Below, piece by piece: positions 45,400 through 57,125 of a stretch of DNA of 64,000 nt (positions are counted from its first letter, which is position 1; every line of letters starts with the position of its first letter). Source of the DNA: Tetrastigma voinierianum (Eukaryota > Streptophyta > Magnoliopsida > Vitales > Vitaceae); assembly GCA_016808115.1 (NCBI GenBank), contig JAEQBH010004419.1, forward strand, positions 84,707 through 148,706, in the 5' to 3' direction. The notes under the pieces are model-generated. The model was not told the origin of the DNA, did no database searches, and worked only from the letters and a program-made list of their open reading frames with translations. The translations under genes and the position numbers were made by a program.

Positions 45400-46181
45400 A
45401 GGTCGGCCGTTTGCCGTGGTCATCCTCGTCCGAGTCCGAGTCACGATTTTTGAAAGCGCCTCTCGTCGCTTCGCTTGGATTTGCTCTTGAGATAGGCCCC
45501 GTAGTTTTCGTATTTGAAGGAAATGAGTTTCATATCGGGCCCGGCAAAGGTTGGGACCAAACAGTACCTCGCCTTTGAAGAAGAGGGCTTTTTCTCAAAT
45601 CGGGCTTTTCTATCAATTACGAACACAAAGATCAAAGCTGTAGCTTCGTAGATTTCAAAGCTTACCACCATTTGATTTTGAATTCCCTAGCCAAAAACTT
45701 AGGAACGGGCTTTCTGATGGGATTGATGGGTACACAATCCCAACAAAGAATCCAAGGGATTCTTAATTGAGAACAAAAGAAAAGTGAATAGCTATTTCCA
45801 GGAGGGAAAAAGCTTTCGCAGTTTGATTTGAAATAATCAAAACCTTTGGTGATTTCAGGATAGAAAATATTTGGATTAGCTCCCATAAGAAGCCATCATT
45901 CCTCAAACCACCAAAGTTTTTTCAACTTTTTTCATCCCGCTTAAAAAACCAAGAATGAGTTTCGCCCGATACGTAAAGTATGGTACCAAGCATTTTGTAG
46001 TCATAAAAATCGTGCCTGAGGATCAAAATGTTCGTAAAGTCTTTCGTGGGTAAAAACATTTCACCCCAATCTTTTCATTAATGACTTTCAAAATTTCAGA
46101 GATTTTGAGTGCTAAAAGTCATTACCTCAGGTTCATGACATGAGATATTTGAACAGACTAAGATTCTACGCAGTATGAATT
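45400..46181 (-). pseudogene. EPRV polyprotein C-terminal domain (copy 2)
   Basis: Frames at 45662-45886 (IFYPEITKGFDYFKSN, KFLAREFKIKWW) and 45441-45671 follow RNase H on the minus strand. The stretch matches copy 1 at 20800-21652, and the same hydrophobic and Trp-rich landmarks appear in the same order. Its biochemical role is unknown to me. The match between the copies ends at about 46181, from where only this copy continues into RNase H. Confidence 0.5.
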
Positions 46182-46419
46182 CGTAGGAATTTACGTTTTT
46201 AGTATTTCGTTGAAATGAAATACTTTTCTACTCCAAAATCTGACCTCAATCTCACCTGAACCGATATATGATCGTTCTAAAATTCAAGTAACAATTTTTG
46301 TTCTTTGTTTGGTATGCAATTTTGAGCCGTGTTTGGAAAAGAAGGGTTATGGGTTTTCCCCAAAACTTCGAAACGATGAAGCCTGAGGCCTTTCTACTGC
46401 ATAAGAGGCTTTCGCGGGT

Positions 46420-46960
46420 TTGATTGATCCGGCTACCGCTTCATTTTCCCCGTAAAATTCCCGTGAAAGGAAATCGTAAAACATTTGAAGATCCTTTGAT
46501 AAATTCAATTTCAAAATCAAAAACAGATAAAATAGTTATTATCCGCAAAAATCGTTTTGAAACTAAGTTTCAACATCAATATTTTCATGTTTTTGCAATC
46601 AACTCTTAAAAGAAATTTTTGTTGAAAACATCACTTTGAAATTTTTGAATGCATAAAACAATGGCTAAAATTTCTTTAAATCATGAATAATTCAATCAGA
46701 CCACCCCAAACACCGTAGAGTGAAATCTAACAATTGGAAATTTTGTTTTGAAAATCTTGCTTTAAAATCCCACCATATCCTATACGGAGGCATCCGCCTC
46801 TAATAGGAAAGGCCGGTGAAGGATACCTAAGCAAGGAAGTTCCTTAACCTGATTAGACTTCATGCTTGACTACCCGGGTATGTTCCTTCTAATTAAGGTA
46901 AAGGATTTTTCTTTAACCTTTGAAATAAAGGCTTGATTAAAATCCTAAGATTTGGGTAAA
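46420..46960 (-). pseudogene. EPRV RNase H remnant
   Basis: Follows RT on the minus strand. Short readable pieces are LLEADAS (the metal-binding Asp region) near 46780-46800, KEILAIVLCIQKFQSDVFN near 46630-46690, and FDFEIEFIKGSSN near 46490-46530, in separate frames. The order and spacing fit caulimovirid RNase H, which removes the RNA template during reverse transcription. Several stops are present. Confidence 0.65.
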
Positions 46961-47084
46961 ACTCAGCTACATAGTTAAGGCTTCCTAAGAACCTTTGTAA
47001 CTGTGTTTTATCTTTGATTTCATCAGGAAATTTGTTCTCGCAAAATCTATCGCTTCTCTCGATAGGTTTTATTCGCCTTGATGA
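46961..47084 (-). pseudogene. EPRV reverse transcriptase, 3' part
   Basis: Continues the RT cut at 59131. On the minus strand the sequence resumes within the segment after the YIDD motif (FLGFD-type region split at the insertion) and ends with a QLQRFLG-like connection to RNase H, with frameshifts. Confidence 0.6.
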
Positions 47085-47089
47085 ATATC
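47085..47089. repeat. Target-site duplication ATATC (left)
   Basis: Identical to 59126-59130; the two bracket the 12-kb element. Confidence 0.85.
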
Positions 47090-48980
47090 TCGTGACGCCC
47101 CAAAACCCGGGGTCCGTGACTACCCGGTCAACCCGCGGAATGGGCAGTGGAGGTCGTTACCCGACGCCACTTTAGGAAAAACCCGTAGCCCCCTTTCATG
47201 AGCTCTACCCAAATACGTAACCCAGATAAAACCCGCCCCAAGCAAATTCAATATAATCCCAAGGATAACAACATGGATAAAAAACGGCTACTTGGGGCCC
47301 ATAAAACAATATCCATCAACCATATCAACCATGTCCTATAGTTCTAAGAGTAGTAAATGGCTCTTATACAACATATATCAAAAAATGTGAGTTCTAATAA
47401 TATACATGGAAACCATCAAAACCATTATCCAGCCTTTCTTCAAAACTCGAATTTAGATGAGCCGTCCCCGCACGCTCCCGGTACCGTAAAATAAAAGTGG
47501 GGTCCCACGACGGGGGTGAGCTAGCCCGCAGGAAAATCGCCCCAAGTGGGCTACTCACCACCTAAGCGCAGCGTGCAATGTTCCAATTTAAACAAACATT
47601 CAAGCAAATGCATGATCCTACTTGAATGTCTACATGACCAACTCAGATCCCGAGTCCTCATCGACTCTCTCACACTCGCCTAAGCCTTGTATGAGAATTA
47701 ATATTTTATTAGTGGACAACCCTCCGATGTATATATATCAATTGGGCCGCTCCGACGATTGATATATATAAATTGTACGTGGACTACCCTCCGATGAATA
47801 TATATCAACTCGGGCCGTTCGACTTCCGCTGATATATTTAGTTAGACTACTCCTCCTAATTATTTTACATTATTAGACAACCTCTCCAACCATTTTCTCA
47901 GATTTGTCTCATGCACTAACTCCTATGGTCCTGTGGATGTTCCTGCGCGTATGGAATGCATGTAAGCCAGCCTCCACACAGTTTAAACCATGCAAATATA
48001 TAAACATGAATGTATTTACATAATTAAAATTAAATCACACAAAATGCTATGAAATTATCATTTCAAACACCAAAAATTAGCTCACTCGGCTAATGTCCAA
48101 ACACAAGCAATTCGATTCTGAATTACTTTAATCAAACCTGCATTTTCCCAAAAATACATTTTTGGGCACCATTCCTAGGAACAGTAAACTTAGGAGCAGC
48201 TACTGTCACTCCATTTGGTTTTAAAAAATTTGGGGCTAATTCTGGGCCCCATGTTTTCAGACCGATCCAACGGCCCCTAATGGCCTCAATCGACTCAAAC
48301 ATTCGAAAAACACTAAAAATGGGAATAAAACCCAAGTAGGGAGAAATCCTACCTCGAGGAGTTTGGAACAAACTCACCAAAACCGAGTCCACGCGTACTC
48401 GCCCGTGTATCGCTTTTCCTTCACCTCAAGTCCGCCAACTATTTGATTGTAGTAACCAGAGAGAAGCTACCTGGTCTCTTAAACTCTCTCAACGGCGCCT
48501 ACTGGACCGAAAAATAATGGCTTCTCACGCTTTTTTGGCTTGTCTTAGGAGGAGATGAAAGACTATTTACTCTTTTGTCTTTATGACTTAAAATCAAATC
48601 TCTAAAATGACATGTATGTCTTCTTTACTGTATTTGATATTCACTACTTCTACTTCTTCCATTTTCATCATTTATCTACTCATACCTAATTTATGGTACA
48701 TGAGTACATGCTTATATGTGGCTTCGTCACATCATCAAAACCGATGACAGACCCGAAACGCGATGCGCTCGAAAAAAAAACGTGTCGACACCGACTGTCT
48801 TTAAAATTACGAAATTTTTACGTGCTAACTAGATTTCATGAGACGATTCCAACTAAGTAATCCAAGTCATCATCCGAGTTCTAGAGAATTAGTTACGAAT
48901 TTTTAACCGTAATTACAATTTTGTAATTAAAATTACGATTTTGCCCTTATTCCAGAAATTGGAATTTCTCGGGTCATACA
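47090..48980 (-). repeat. 3' LTR of the 12-kb gypsy element
   Basis: Plus-strand ends are TCGTGACGCCCC (one base inserted or changed from TGTGACG) and GGGTCATACA. It contains inverted-orientation copies of the GGAGGGTAGTCC hairpin minisatellite (47705-47850). Pairs with 57126-59125, which is about 110 bp longer. Confidence 0.9.
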
Positions 48981-48994
48981 TTCTCCCCTCCTTA
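48981..48994 (-). other. Polypurine tract of the 12-kb element
   Basis: On the minus strand AAGGAGGGGAGAA immediately precedes the 3' LTR, preceded by GACGAAATTCCTTTT. It shows which LTR is the 3' one. Confidence 0.85.
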
Positions 48995-49089
48995 AAAGGA
49001 ATTTCGTCCCAAAATTCAAGACAATTATAAACACTCACATGCATATGCAACGTATAATGTACCATGCATGTAAACTAGTTATTTAATTG

Positions 49090-50700
49090 TTAAACAACTA
49101 AACTACGTACCTTCATCCCTAAACAAGAAGGGATAGGTGGCCCGCATTGTGTCATCGCGCTCCCACGTGAACCTCCACTCCATAGTGTCTCCATAGTACC
49201 TTCACTAGTCTCACCCGCTTTGCTCGCAAACCCGAACACGGCTATCAACACGCGCACCGGTCCCTCCGGGCGTCCCATCCGTGTCAACCTTCTATCCGTC
49301 CCTCAATCCACTACACGGGTCGGGTCCGCGCGCATTCGAGCATGGAGACGCGGAAACACCTCATGGACACCGACATGTCGGGCTGCAACGCCTAACCTGG
49401 CACGCTAAAGGCCTACCCTCGGATCTCGGCGCCCAATGAATCTCGCGATAGCTTCTCCACGCCTCGTCGAACCCGACCACTCCCTCTGTGCATCACCTTC
49501 AAGAAGACGCGGAGCCCCAACCTCGAACCTAAAGGTCGACGTCGTACATCCGCATAGCTCTCCGCCAGAGCTCCTGAGCCGTATAAGACGCCGTCATCGC
49601 TTACCTTCCTCGTAGGTGTCTCTAATCAAATCAGACTAAAAGGATGGAGCTCTCTCTCTCCCACCTCTGGCTCAACATAACTGGATCCACGGCCTCCCAC
49701 ATGGGCCCTCGCATCTGCCATCCGTATGCCTCGCCCGGTAACCGCTATCAGAGGCGACCCTACCAAGGGCAAATGCTCCTGCATACCCTTATGATTCAGA
49801 CCTATGCTCGCAAATACGTCCTCTAACACGATAGTCCTCTCGCATCGACTATCCGCTCGAGGGTGGAACGCCGTACTCATCGCCAACCGTACCCATAAAT
49901 TCTGGAAACTCTTCCAAAGTGCACGCCGTGAAATCTCTGCCCTATCCTACACTATGATAATCGCACTATACGACTATCTCACGCAATGTATAACCTACAC
50001 TTCCAAGGCGGCGTCATCCGCACGGGCCAGAAAATGTGCCGATTTCGTGGAGCTCTGGCCCACTATCACCCATACCGCCATGCTTCGCCGCTGGTCCGTG
50101 CGCGGGTCACAAAGTCCATCGTGACGCGCTCCCACTTCCACCCGGGCCACCTCCAATGGCGAAGTAGCCCTCGCCGGGCTTCACGCCGCCTTTACCGACA
50201 CGAGACATCAATTAAACTCTACGTGTCTCTTCCTTCATCCCACTCCACACACTCGGCAGATGAAGATCCCGGCACATCTTCGTCACCCTGACGCATCCGC
50301 AACCGAGAGCAAAGGAAACTCCCTAAGAATCTCCTCTCAACCCACAACCTGGGAACCACTATCCGTCCCCTATATCAAGACTACCATCCGCGTGAACGGC
50401 CCACCGCCACCCGCACTGATCAGACTGGGCCCCCGATGGACACTATCTCGGCCCCGGCCACCGGACTCCAACCAATTGCTCGTAGACCCGTGCATTACTA
50501 AACCCCCAAAGTACTCGACCGCCACATCAGAAACTCAAACCGACCTACGGGCCTCGAAAGATCCGCACTCCCGACGAAGCCATACTAGCCAAGGCCCTCG
50601 TGACTCCGACCGAAAGTGCATCGTGCCTACCACATTTGCCTTACCGTGGTGGTAATGCAAAGTGAAGTCATAATCCTCTCTAACTCCATCCATCTCGCGT
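49090..50700 (-). pseudogene. Gypsy integrase with chromodomain-like C-terminus
   Basis: On the minus strand, near 50120-50160, is a WERVTMDFV-type catalytic core start, seen in two frames. At 50040-50070 is TKSAHF. At 49815-49886 is MSTAFHPRADSRCERT, where the family has a QTDGQSERT-type stretch containing the catalytic Glu. At 49626-49800 is the downstream GKG-like region, ending in VGERELHP. At 49125-49190 are KVLWRHYGVE and, one frame over, TWERDDTMRATYP, the shape of the chromodomain of Tekay-type chromoviruses, which targets integration to particular chromatin. Integrase joins element DNA to the host chromosome. Frame breaks occur at least between each of these blocks. The plus-strand frames here are antisense. 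Confidence 0.8.
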
Positions 50701-50826
50701 ATGCCTCATGTTAAGGTCTGCTGAAAAAATGTACTTCCTCGTGACTTTTATGGTCCGAGCACACCCCTCGAACTCCTCACCATATAGCTAGTGGCGCCGC
50801 ATCTTCGCGCGAAGACTACTCACGCC

Positions 50827-51185
50827 TCAACTCCATGTCATGTGGGGTAATTTCGCCTCATGATTCTTCAACTGACGAGAACCATAAGCTACTACCCTCC
50901 TGACGATCAAAACACATCCCAATCCCGTCCTCGAGGCATCACAAATACACTCAGGTACCCCCGTCCCCGTCTGAACTATCAAGATGGGAGCCGGGGCGTA
51001 AGTCTCTTCTTCAACTCCTCGGAATGCCTCCGGCACGGTCATCCTACTCAAACTTGACCTCCAACCTAGTCATAGGTGTCGCTAACTGAGAAATCCTCAA
51101 TGAATCTCCTCAGAATACCTGGGCCAATCCCAAGAAACTACGCATTCAAGATCGACTTCGGCCTCCTCTTAACTCATCACGCCTC
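50827..51185 (-). pseudogene. Gypsy RT end and RNase H (after nested LTR)
   Basis: The frame at 50827-51051 reads DASRTGLGCVLI, VVAYGSRQLKNHEAKLP, the standard gypsy RNase H start with its first catalytic Asp. Upstream on the minus strand (51070-51185) are FLGLA and LATPMTRLEVK from the RT thumb, in broken frames. The segment is separated from the RT palm by the solo LTR at 51191-53508. Confidence 0.85.
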
Positions 51186-51190
51186 GACCT
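51186..51190. repeat. Target-site duplication GACCT (left of nested LTR)
   Basis: Matches 53509-53513 and defines the nested LTR exactly. Confidence 0.8.
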
Positions 51191-53508
51191 CGTGACGCCC
51201 CAATCCCGGGGTCCGTGATCACCCACAACCTCGCTGAATACAAGTGAGGCTCTGCCACCACGCCACTTTAGAAAAAATCTAGCGTAGTCTCCTTTCAGAC
51301 GGCCAATTAAAATACCGCATGAAACCCGCCCTAAGGCCCAATTTATGCAATATAATCCCAACATGAGTAAATTGCCTCGGGCTCATAAACCAATACTCAT
51401 AAGATCAATTATCATAACTATTCTTCAATTATCTCCCCAATAATTCAATACTTGATAACACTTTTTATACAAACATATTAAAATCTACAATTCTAATACA
51501 TAAAGTTATGTCCAAACCATCAAGCCATAAACCTACTTCTTCAAAATCAACCCCAAAATGAGATGTCTCCTCGAGCGCCCTCAGACCAAATAAAGGGGGT
51601 CCCACGACTCGGTGAGCTAAAGTCAAGAGGAGAATCGCCCTAAGTGGGCTACTCACCACCTAAGCGCAAAGGTAATGTCTAAATCAAACACACACTCAAG
51701 TAAATACGTGATCCTACTTGAAATGTCTACATGTCATCCCCATGTCACGAGTCCTCACCGACTCACCACACTCTGCCTAAGCCATGGCGAGAGTAAATAA
51801 TCATTTCCAAAACAAAACTTTGTTCTTGAAAATATACTACCGAAAATATTCTAAAATATGAGACTACCCTCCGAGGTGAATCGGGTTGCGAGCTTCCGGA
51901 ACAAATATGGTCCTCATCCGAAATGACCATTGCCCATCTCCCAACCCAATTCCTCCGGAATATCCCGTGAATTCCCTTTCGCAAATGATATCCGTTTACA
52001 AAATACCTTGTCATGCACTCACACTCCAATTTAGGCTACCTACATATGAAATGCATTATGCCATTTTCAAAATCATTTACACCATATGTCAACATGCATA
52101 TTTTCACCACCACAATTACACGCATGTAATTCCAACACATCAAGCATCACCCAATTTAGCTCAATTGAGCACCATAATTTCATCTCCAATGGCCTATGCT
52201 CACAATATATTCCATATAATTGAGCAAATCACAATCTTATTCCCAATGGTTTATAAGCATACACAATTATATTCCATATAATTGTGACTTCATGTTAATC
52301 CTCATTAAGCATTAACCTATTGGATTTTTACACCACACCAAATCAAGTCACTCTATTTCATACAATTTCATACCAAAACATGGACAATTTCTGGTAGCCC
52401 AATTATCAGCAAACCCGGACTGCTTTTAATACCCAAAACAGAGTGGGGTAATCGGCCCATCGGCAAACTTCATTATCTTCCTACATCTGCCTTCGATGGA
52501 ACCGATTTCATTCCCAATTCCGTCTCCTAATCACCAAAGCATAATTTATTCATTAAATTATCACATTGTTAGACTCATAATGTACCATACACACCGGTTA
52601 CTGACCGCCTCATGGTCTGGGGTGGCCTCCACAATTCTATCTCCATGTTGGGGACCGATCAAACACCCATTCCCTGATTTTCATATCAAGCATGCATTTA
52701 AAGCAATTTCTTGGTGAAATAAAAACACCAAACAGCCCCCCTAATTTCTCAAGGCCACTGATGTGGAGAAAATCACTGGCACTTCTTAACAATTTTATCC
52801 CATGTTTGGGACCGATCAAACGGTCCCTACTACTAAACCAACCGAAACATCGAAAACCCTTAAAATGGGAATAAAACGCAAGTAGGGAGAAAATCCTACC
52901 TCTTGAGTCACTAAAAACTCGCAAACCCGGTCCACGGGGCAGAGCTCGCCTCCGCTAACGCTTCTCTTCGCTGGCCCGTCGAAATCCAACGTCCGACAGG
53001 CAGGTATTTCTAGAGAGAAGCCGCAGACTTCTCTCCTAATCACCATTTTTGCCCTCCACGCCTACCGTAGATCTCCCAAATGACCCCACGTTTTTTGCCT
53101 TTGCTTGGGTGGAGAAGAAGACTATTCTTCTCAAAATTACGTCATTCTCATTTAATTCAATTAATTCTCTTTACTGTATTTGATTTTCTGCACTATCTCT
53201 ACATCCATTCATTATTTCTCCACTCATACCTACTTATGGTATATGAGTACATTATACGCCTTTGTCGCATCGAAACGAGATTTACTTCGCACTCGAAATG
53301 CGATGCTCGAAAAACGTGCCGATCTCGAATCGTTCCTCAAGAAATTGCAATTTATGTGCTAACTAGATTTCGAGACGTCCAACCCGCATAACTGCTTCAC
53401 TATCCGAGGTCTAGAGAATTAATTACTGACTTTAACAAGAATTAAAATCTTATAATCAAAATTACGATTTTGCCCTTATTCCGTAAATTGAATTTCTGGT
53501 CCATGCCA
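51191..53508 (-). mobile_element. Nested solo LTR-C (about 2.32 kb)
   Basis: The left end CGTGACGCCCC matches the family; the right end is degraded (TTTCTGGTCCATGCCA instead of CTCGGGTCTTACA), but its position is set by the GACCT duplication. It has no internal sequence. It lies within the RT gene of the host element, in the same orientation, and resembles the LTRs at 12071/16745 more than those of its host. Frames such as 51886-52281 are not genes. Confidence 0.85.
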
Positions 53509-54120
53509 GACCTTCTTCCGGGTCGACCGACACTGGGACGTCGACACACGTGTCCCAAAAATCTCACCCGCAGCCGTAACTCACACTTACCTAACTCGCA
53601 TAACCGATGGTCTCTCAATAACCAAACGATCCTCGCGATACTCATGCTCCCACTGATCGGGAGTAGATCAAGATGTCATCCATGAAGACTACGACAACTG
53701 ATCTAGATAGGGCTGGAATTACCCTACGCATGAGGTCCATGAAATGTCGCTCGGGCGCATCTGCCAATCCGGCGGCATCACCGTAACCCATAAAGGCCCA
53801 TACCGCGCCCCAAACGCCGGCCTTTAGGAATATCCGTATCCTAACCCTCGCCTGATGGTAACCGCGGAGATCATCTTATAGGATCCCATCTCGATCAGGT
53901 TAAACACATCAACCCTCAGATCGGTGAGCACTTTATCCCACCCAACCGCTTAGAGTCAACACGTCGAAGGGTCTGTCTTTCTTCTCGCAAATAGAATCGG
54001 AGCGCCCCATGGGAAGTGTTCATCTAATGAACCCTTGTCCAATAGCTCTCGTGAATCGGACTCGAAGTTCCCCGTAACTCAACCGGTGCCATCCTATGAG
54101 TCATGCAGATGGGTGAAGTA
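53509..54120 (-). pseudogene. Gypsy reverse transcriptase palm
   Basis: The catalytic motif FMDDILIYS lies at about 53661-53690 on the minus strand. The frame at 53442-53645 continues with LLRDHRLCELGKCELRL and RFLGHV, the conserved region after the active site, up to the insertion at 53508. The N-terminal part (53700-54120) is recognisable only in short pieces. It copies element RNA to DNA. Inactivated by the nested LTR as well as by indels. Confidence 0.8.
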
Positions 54121-54670
54121 CCAAGGTAACTCGATACCAGTCTACCACCCTATGGAGGGGCAAATTCCGTAACCTATCCGGAAAACATCCACATACTCGC
54201 ACACAACCGAGGTGTGAGCTGCCCGAACTCTCTCGTCCCTAAGGTAAGGCTCGACAGCTAACCCGTCAACCGGCCCTCGACACCTAGACTCGTATACTTT
54301 CGTGGCAAATGCCATGCTCGTTTCGAAATACCACACGAGTACCGTCCCGCTGCGGTAGCAGAATCCTCCTACGCCACAATCGTATAATGACCCCGTGCCG
54401 TCGCCCAATCCATCCCCGTGATGACATCGAACCTCCGACATATCCACGCACTTCGTGTCCACCGTGAGTAGAGTCCCCCGAGATCTCCAAACAAGAACCT
54501 CGACATACGTCCCTATTCTCGCCCCTAATCCCTGTGGGAGAACTCACGTACAAAGGCTCCTCTGTCTCAACCTCTAAGCCCAACTCGATCAAACGGCGCA
54601 AAGAATGAATGAATGCGGCACCTAATCAAATAACACTCTCGCCCATAAAGTAGATAGCAAAAACGCATTC
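54121..54670 (-). pseudogene. Gypsy protease and following linker
   Basis: Minus strand: VLFD, a stop, then GAAHSFIHS at about 54625-54665, the active-site region (usually D-S/T-G-A). Downstream is DVITGMDW at about 54390-54428 and then a DGTRVVF stretch at 54290-54330. The stop codon lies at the residue after the catalytic Asp. Protease cuts the gag-pol polyprotein. Confidence 0.75.
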
Positions 54671-54759
54671 TCAGATAAATTGGTCGACCGATGACTCACC
54701 GCGTGTGACTCACAGATACGCCCCCGAACCCCGAGGTCCCCGCCCAGGCCCCGGCCCCG

Positions 54760-55930
54760 CCTACTGTCCCGGGCCCCTGCCTACCCGTGGAAATGTGGGT
54801 GCCCGTGTAGTCCCCTGAAACCGTGACCGGCTCATCTCAGCTCGCACTATACTGGTGGAGGAATGCACCGTAGATCCTCTCCCGGGTCTCACAAATGGAC
54901 CGGACCGGTGGATGTCCCAAACCCCGAATCTCCGTCTCCGGGGCAATCCCGCTCATGTGTCCAAAGCCGCCACATGGAAGCACACCATCTATCCCGCCCT
55001 CGACTGGGCCACTCATCCCGTCCCGCCCGACCGGCAACTCATCCGGGTCCTGGGCCCGAATGGCCGTGGACTCCGAGATCCCCGCGCGAACCAGAGGCCC
55101 CTCTCGTCTCTTCCTCCCTCGAACCGGAGGAAGACCGACCGTCCTTCCTCTACCACTAACACTCGCATCCCGAGTGTTCCGAGCATCCTCCATATCTCTA
55201 TGGTCAAGGCCGTCCCAACCATAGAACTATGTCCCGTAGGCGAGTCCTACAATTCAGTAATTAATGGACAGCTCTCACCCATTCTCAAATCCTCTTTAAC
55301 CTCGCCACGCCCGTGGCCACGTAGGGGCCATCCGCAAATCTGCTAATCCAAGTGAATCGAGCCACGAGTCCATCACTGCCATCGCTTCCCCTCGTCACTT
55401 TCTAGGAACTCGAAGGCGTGTCTCAGCCTCTCGAAAATACTACCATGAACAGCCCCGAACTCGCCCATGTCATACTCGTGTCTCTAGAAGCTCCTAACCC
55501 ATCTCCACCATATTCCCGGCCTCGCCTCTAAATGAATTACTTCCGCCACCGCTCGATCGCACGGAGGTGATCTCCACGGCTCCAATACGTTTCCTATCTC
55601 CGCAGATGAACCAAATGGTCCGCCACCACGGGTCTCCTCCCAAGAAATGCCCGAGGGCGGATGCGCTCTGAATCTCCGGGAGGTTACTAGACCTTCCCCG
55701 ACTATCTACCACACTAGCCCGTAATAGCAAATTACGCAACACCCATACCCTCAACAAAGGCCCGGTCGACCACCGCGCGCCGGAACATATGCTCTGCAGG
55801 CCCCGACGGCCGCCACGTGGGATCCCCGGCGTCCTCGCCCTCTACTAGCCATCTACACAATCAACATGGCAACAATAAACAATACAGTATCTCCAAGGCA
55901 TAAACACCGCCCGAGACACTAATCAAACAC
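54760..55930 (-). pseudogene. Gypsy gag with zinc knuckle
   Basis: The nucleocapsid part is at 54837-55193, where CGGFGHMS within a shifted frame is the middle of a CX2CX4HX4C knuckle. The capsid part is at 55494-55757, where LGHFLGGDPWWRT and then SFRGEAG correspond to the gypsy gag core of the form FxGxxDPxxAxxW...FxLxGxAxxWW. The fragments are Arg/Gly/Pro-rich, as in this lineage. The 163-residue plus-strand frame at 54855-55346 is the antisense of this GC-rich gag. Confidence 0.7.
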
Positions 55931-57105
55931 AATTACAAGCGTATACATCAAGTTCCTACATTTTTTGGCGAAGCCTCGTGAGGACAATTTATCCACAAGT
56001 TAAAAATCAATTTGATCCACAAAATTTTATATATTTTTTAAATTGCATTTTTTGGAATTTTTTTCAATTTTATTTGATTTTTTTAATTAATTTAATAAAT
56101 AAAAAAAAATTTCGAAAAATTTTATAAGGAACAAGTTTGGTGAATAGTGTTCATATGAACCTGGCCCAAATCTGGTGACCCCGAAATATCATCGATTCGA
56201 AAATCAGTCCAAAAACCCAATCTGATGCCCAAGCACCCAAAGAAGTTTGGGCAGTACGCCTGTGTAAGATCAAGGCTTCAGCGCAGATGGCCGCTGTGGT
56301 CGGCTGCGGTTCCCGGCCAGAGGTCGCGGCAGCAGGCCGCCGTGGTCGTAGGCCGCGAAGCCGTGAGCCAGAAGAATAGCAGCCAGACGCTTCGCTGGGC
56401 AGATTCGCCGCTTCAGCCGCCGCCTAACACGCCGCTTCACCGCGCGCTTCGGGGCCAGTTGTATCGTACGCGTAACGCCACGCAGGCTCGCCGCCAGGTC
56501 GCAGCCGCGCCCGCCGTATCGCGGGCGGACGCGAGCCAGCCCGCGCCCCAACCGCCCGCCACAACCCACCGCGCATGATTTCAACCTACTGCACCAAATT
56601 TTTTTTTTTTTTTTTCATGATAAATAAATTTTTTTTTTTAATTTTAGCAGTATGAAAAACCACTAAAATCACTAAAATCATTTTTTTTTCCTCCCAATAA
56701 ATTCATAATATATTCATAAAAATTTATTGCTCAGATTTTCTTCAACTTAGAAAATTATTTTCATCATCTAATAAAGCAAATAAATTTATAAAATTTTTCT
56801 TTTCATCATTTTTTTTTTACACTTTACAACTCGACATATTTTCTACACATTCATGTGCTAATCAATACAAGCACATATCATTTCAATTACTCACCCGCAG
56901 AACATGGCAACACACCATTCACCAAACAACCAAATGATCACACATGTTACAACATCAATCATAGCATCACATGATCACAATCAAAACACATGCAAAGGTT
57001 CTAATTTCCTCTCAGGCCTTCCTACTCTACATTCTCACCTACACTGGTACCACAATCGCGTGTGGTGATGGATACCCTAACCCGAGCTCCCTAGGTATTC
57101 GTATA
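55931..57105 (-). other. Leader of the 12-kb element, with GC-rich island
   Basis: Between PBS and gag. From the PBS side (minus): a TG-rich region (56870-57100), an A/T-rich region with long T runs (56590-56860), the GC-rich island (56225-56580), and a second A/T-rich stretch (55980-56150). The island has open frames on both strands (117 and 104 residues, Arg/Ala/Pro-rich) that I regard as composition artefacts. The order is the same as in the element at 12071. Confidence 0.7.
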
Positions 57106-57107
57106 CC

Positions 57108-57122
57108 TAAGCTCTGATACCA
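57108..57122 (-). other. Primer binding site of the 12-kb element
   Basis: The minus strand reads TGGTATCAGAGCTTA, with a perfect 12-base initiator-Met tRNA complement, three bases after the LTR end GCGTCACA. Confidence 0.9.
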
Positions 57123-57125
57123 AGC

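Noticed and set aside
50260..50655. 131-residue plus-strand frame
   Set aside because: Antisense to the gypsy integrase.
54855..55346. 163-residue plus-strand frame, the longest in the window
   Set aside because: Lies antisense to the gag zinc-knuckle region of the 12-kb element; Pro/Arg/Ser-rich, no domain.
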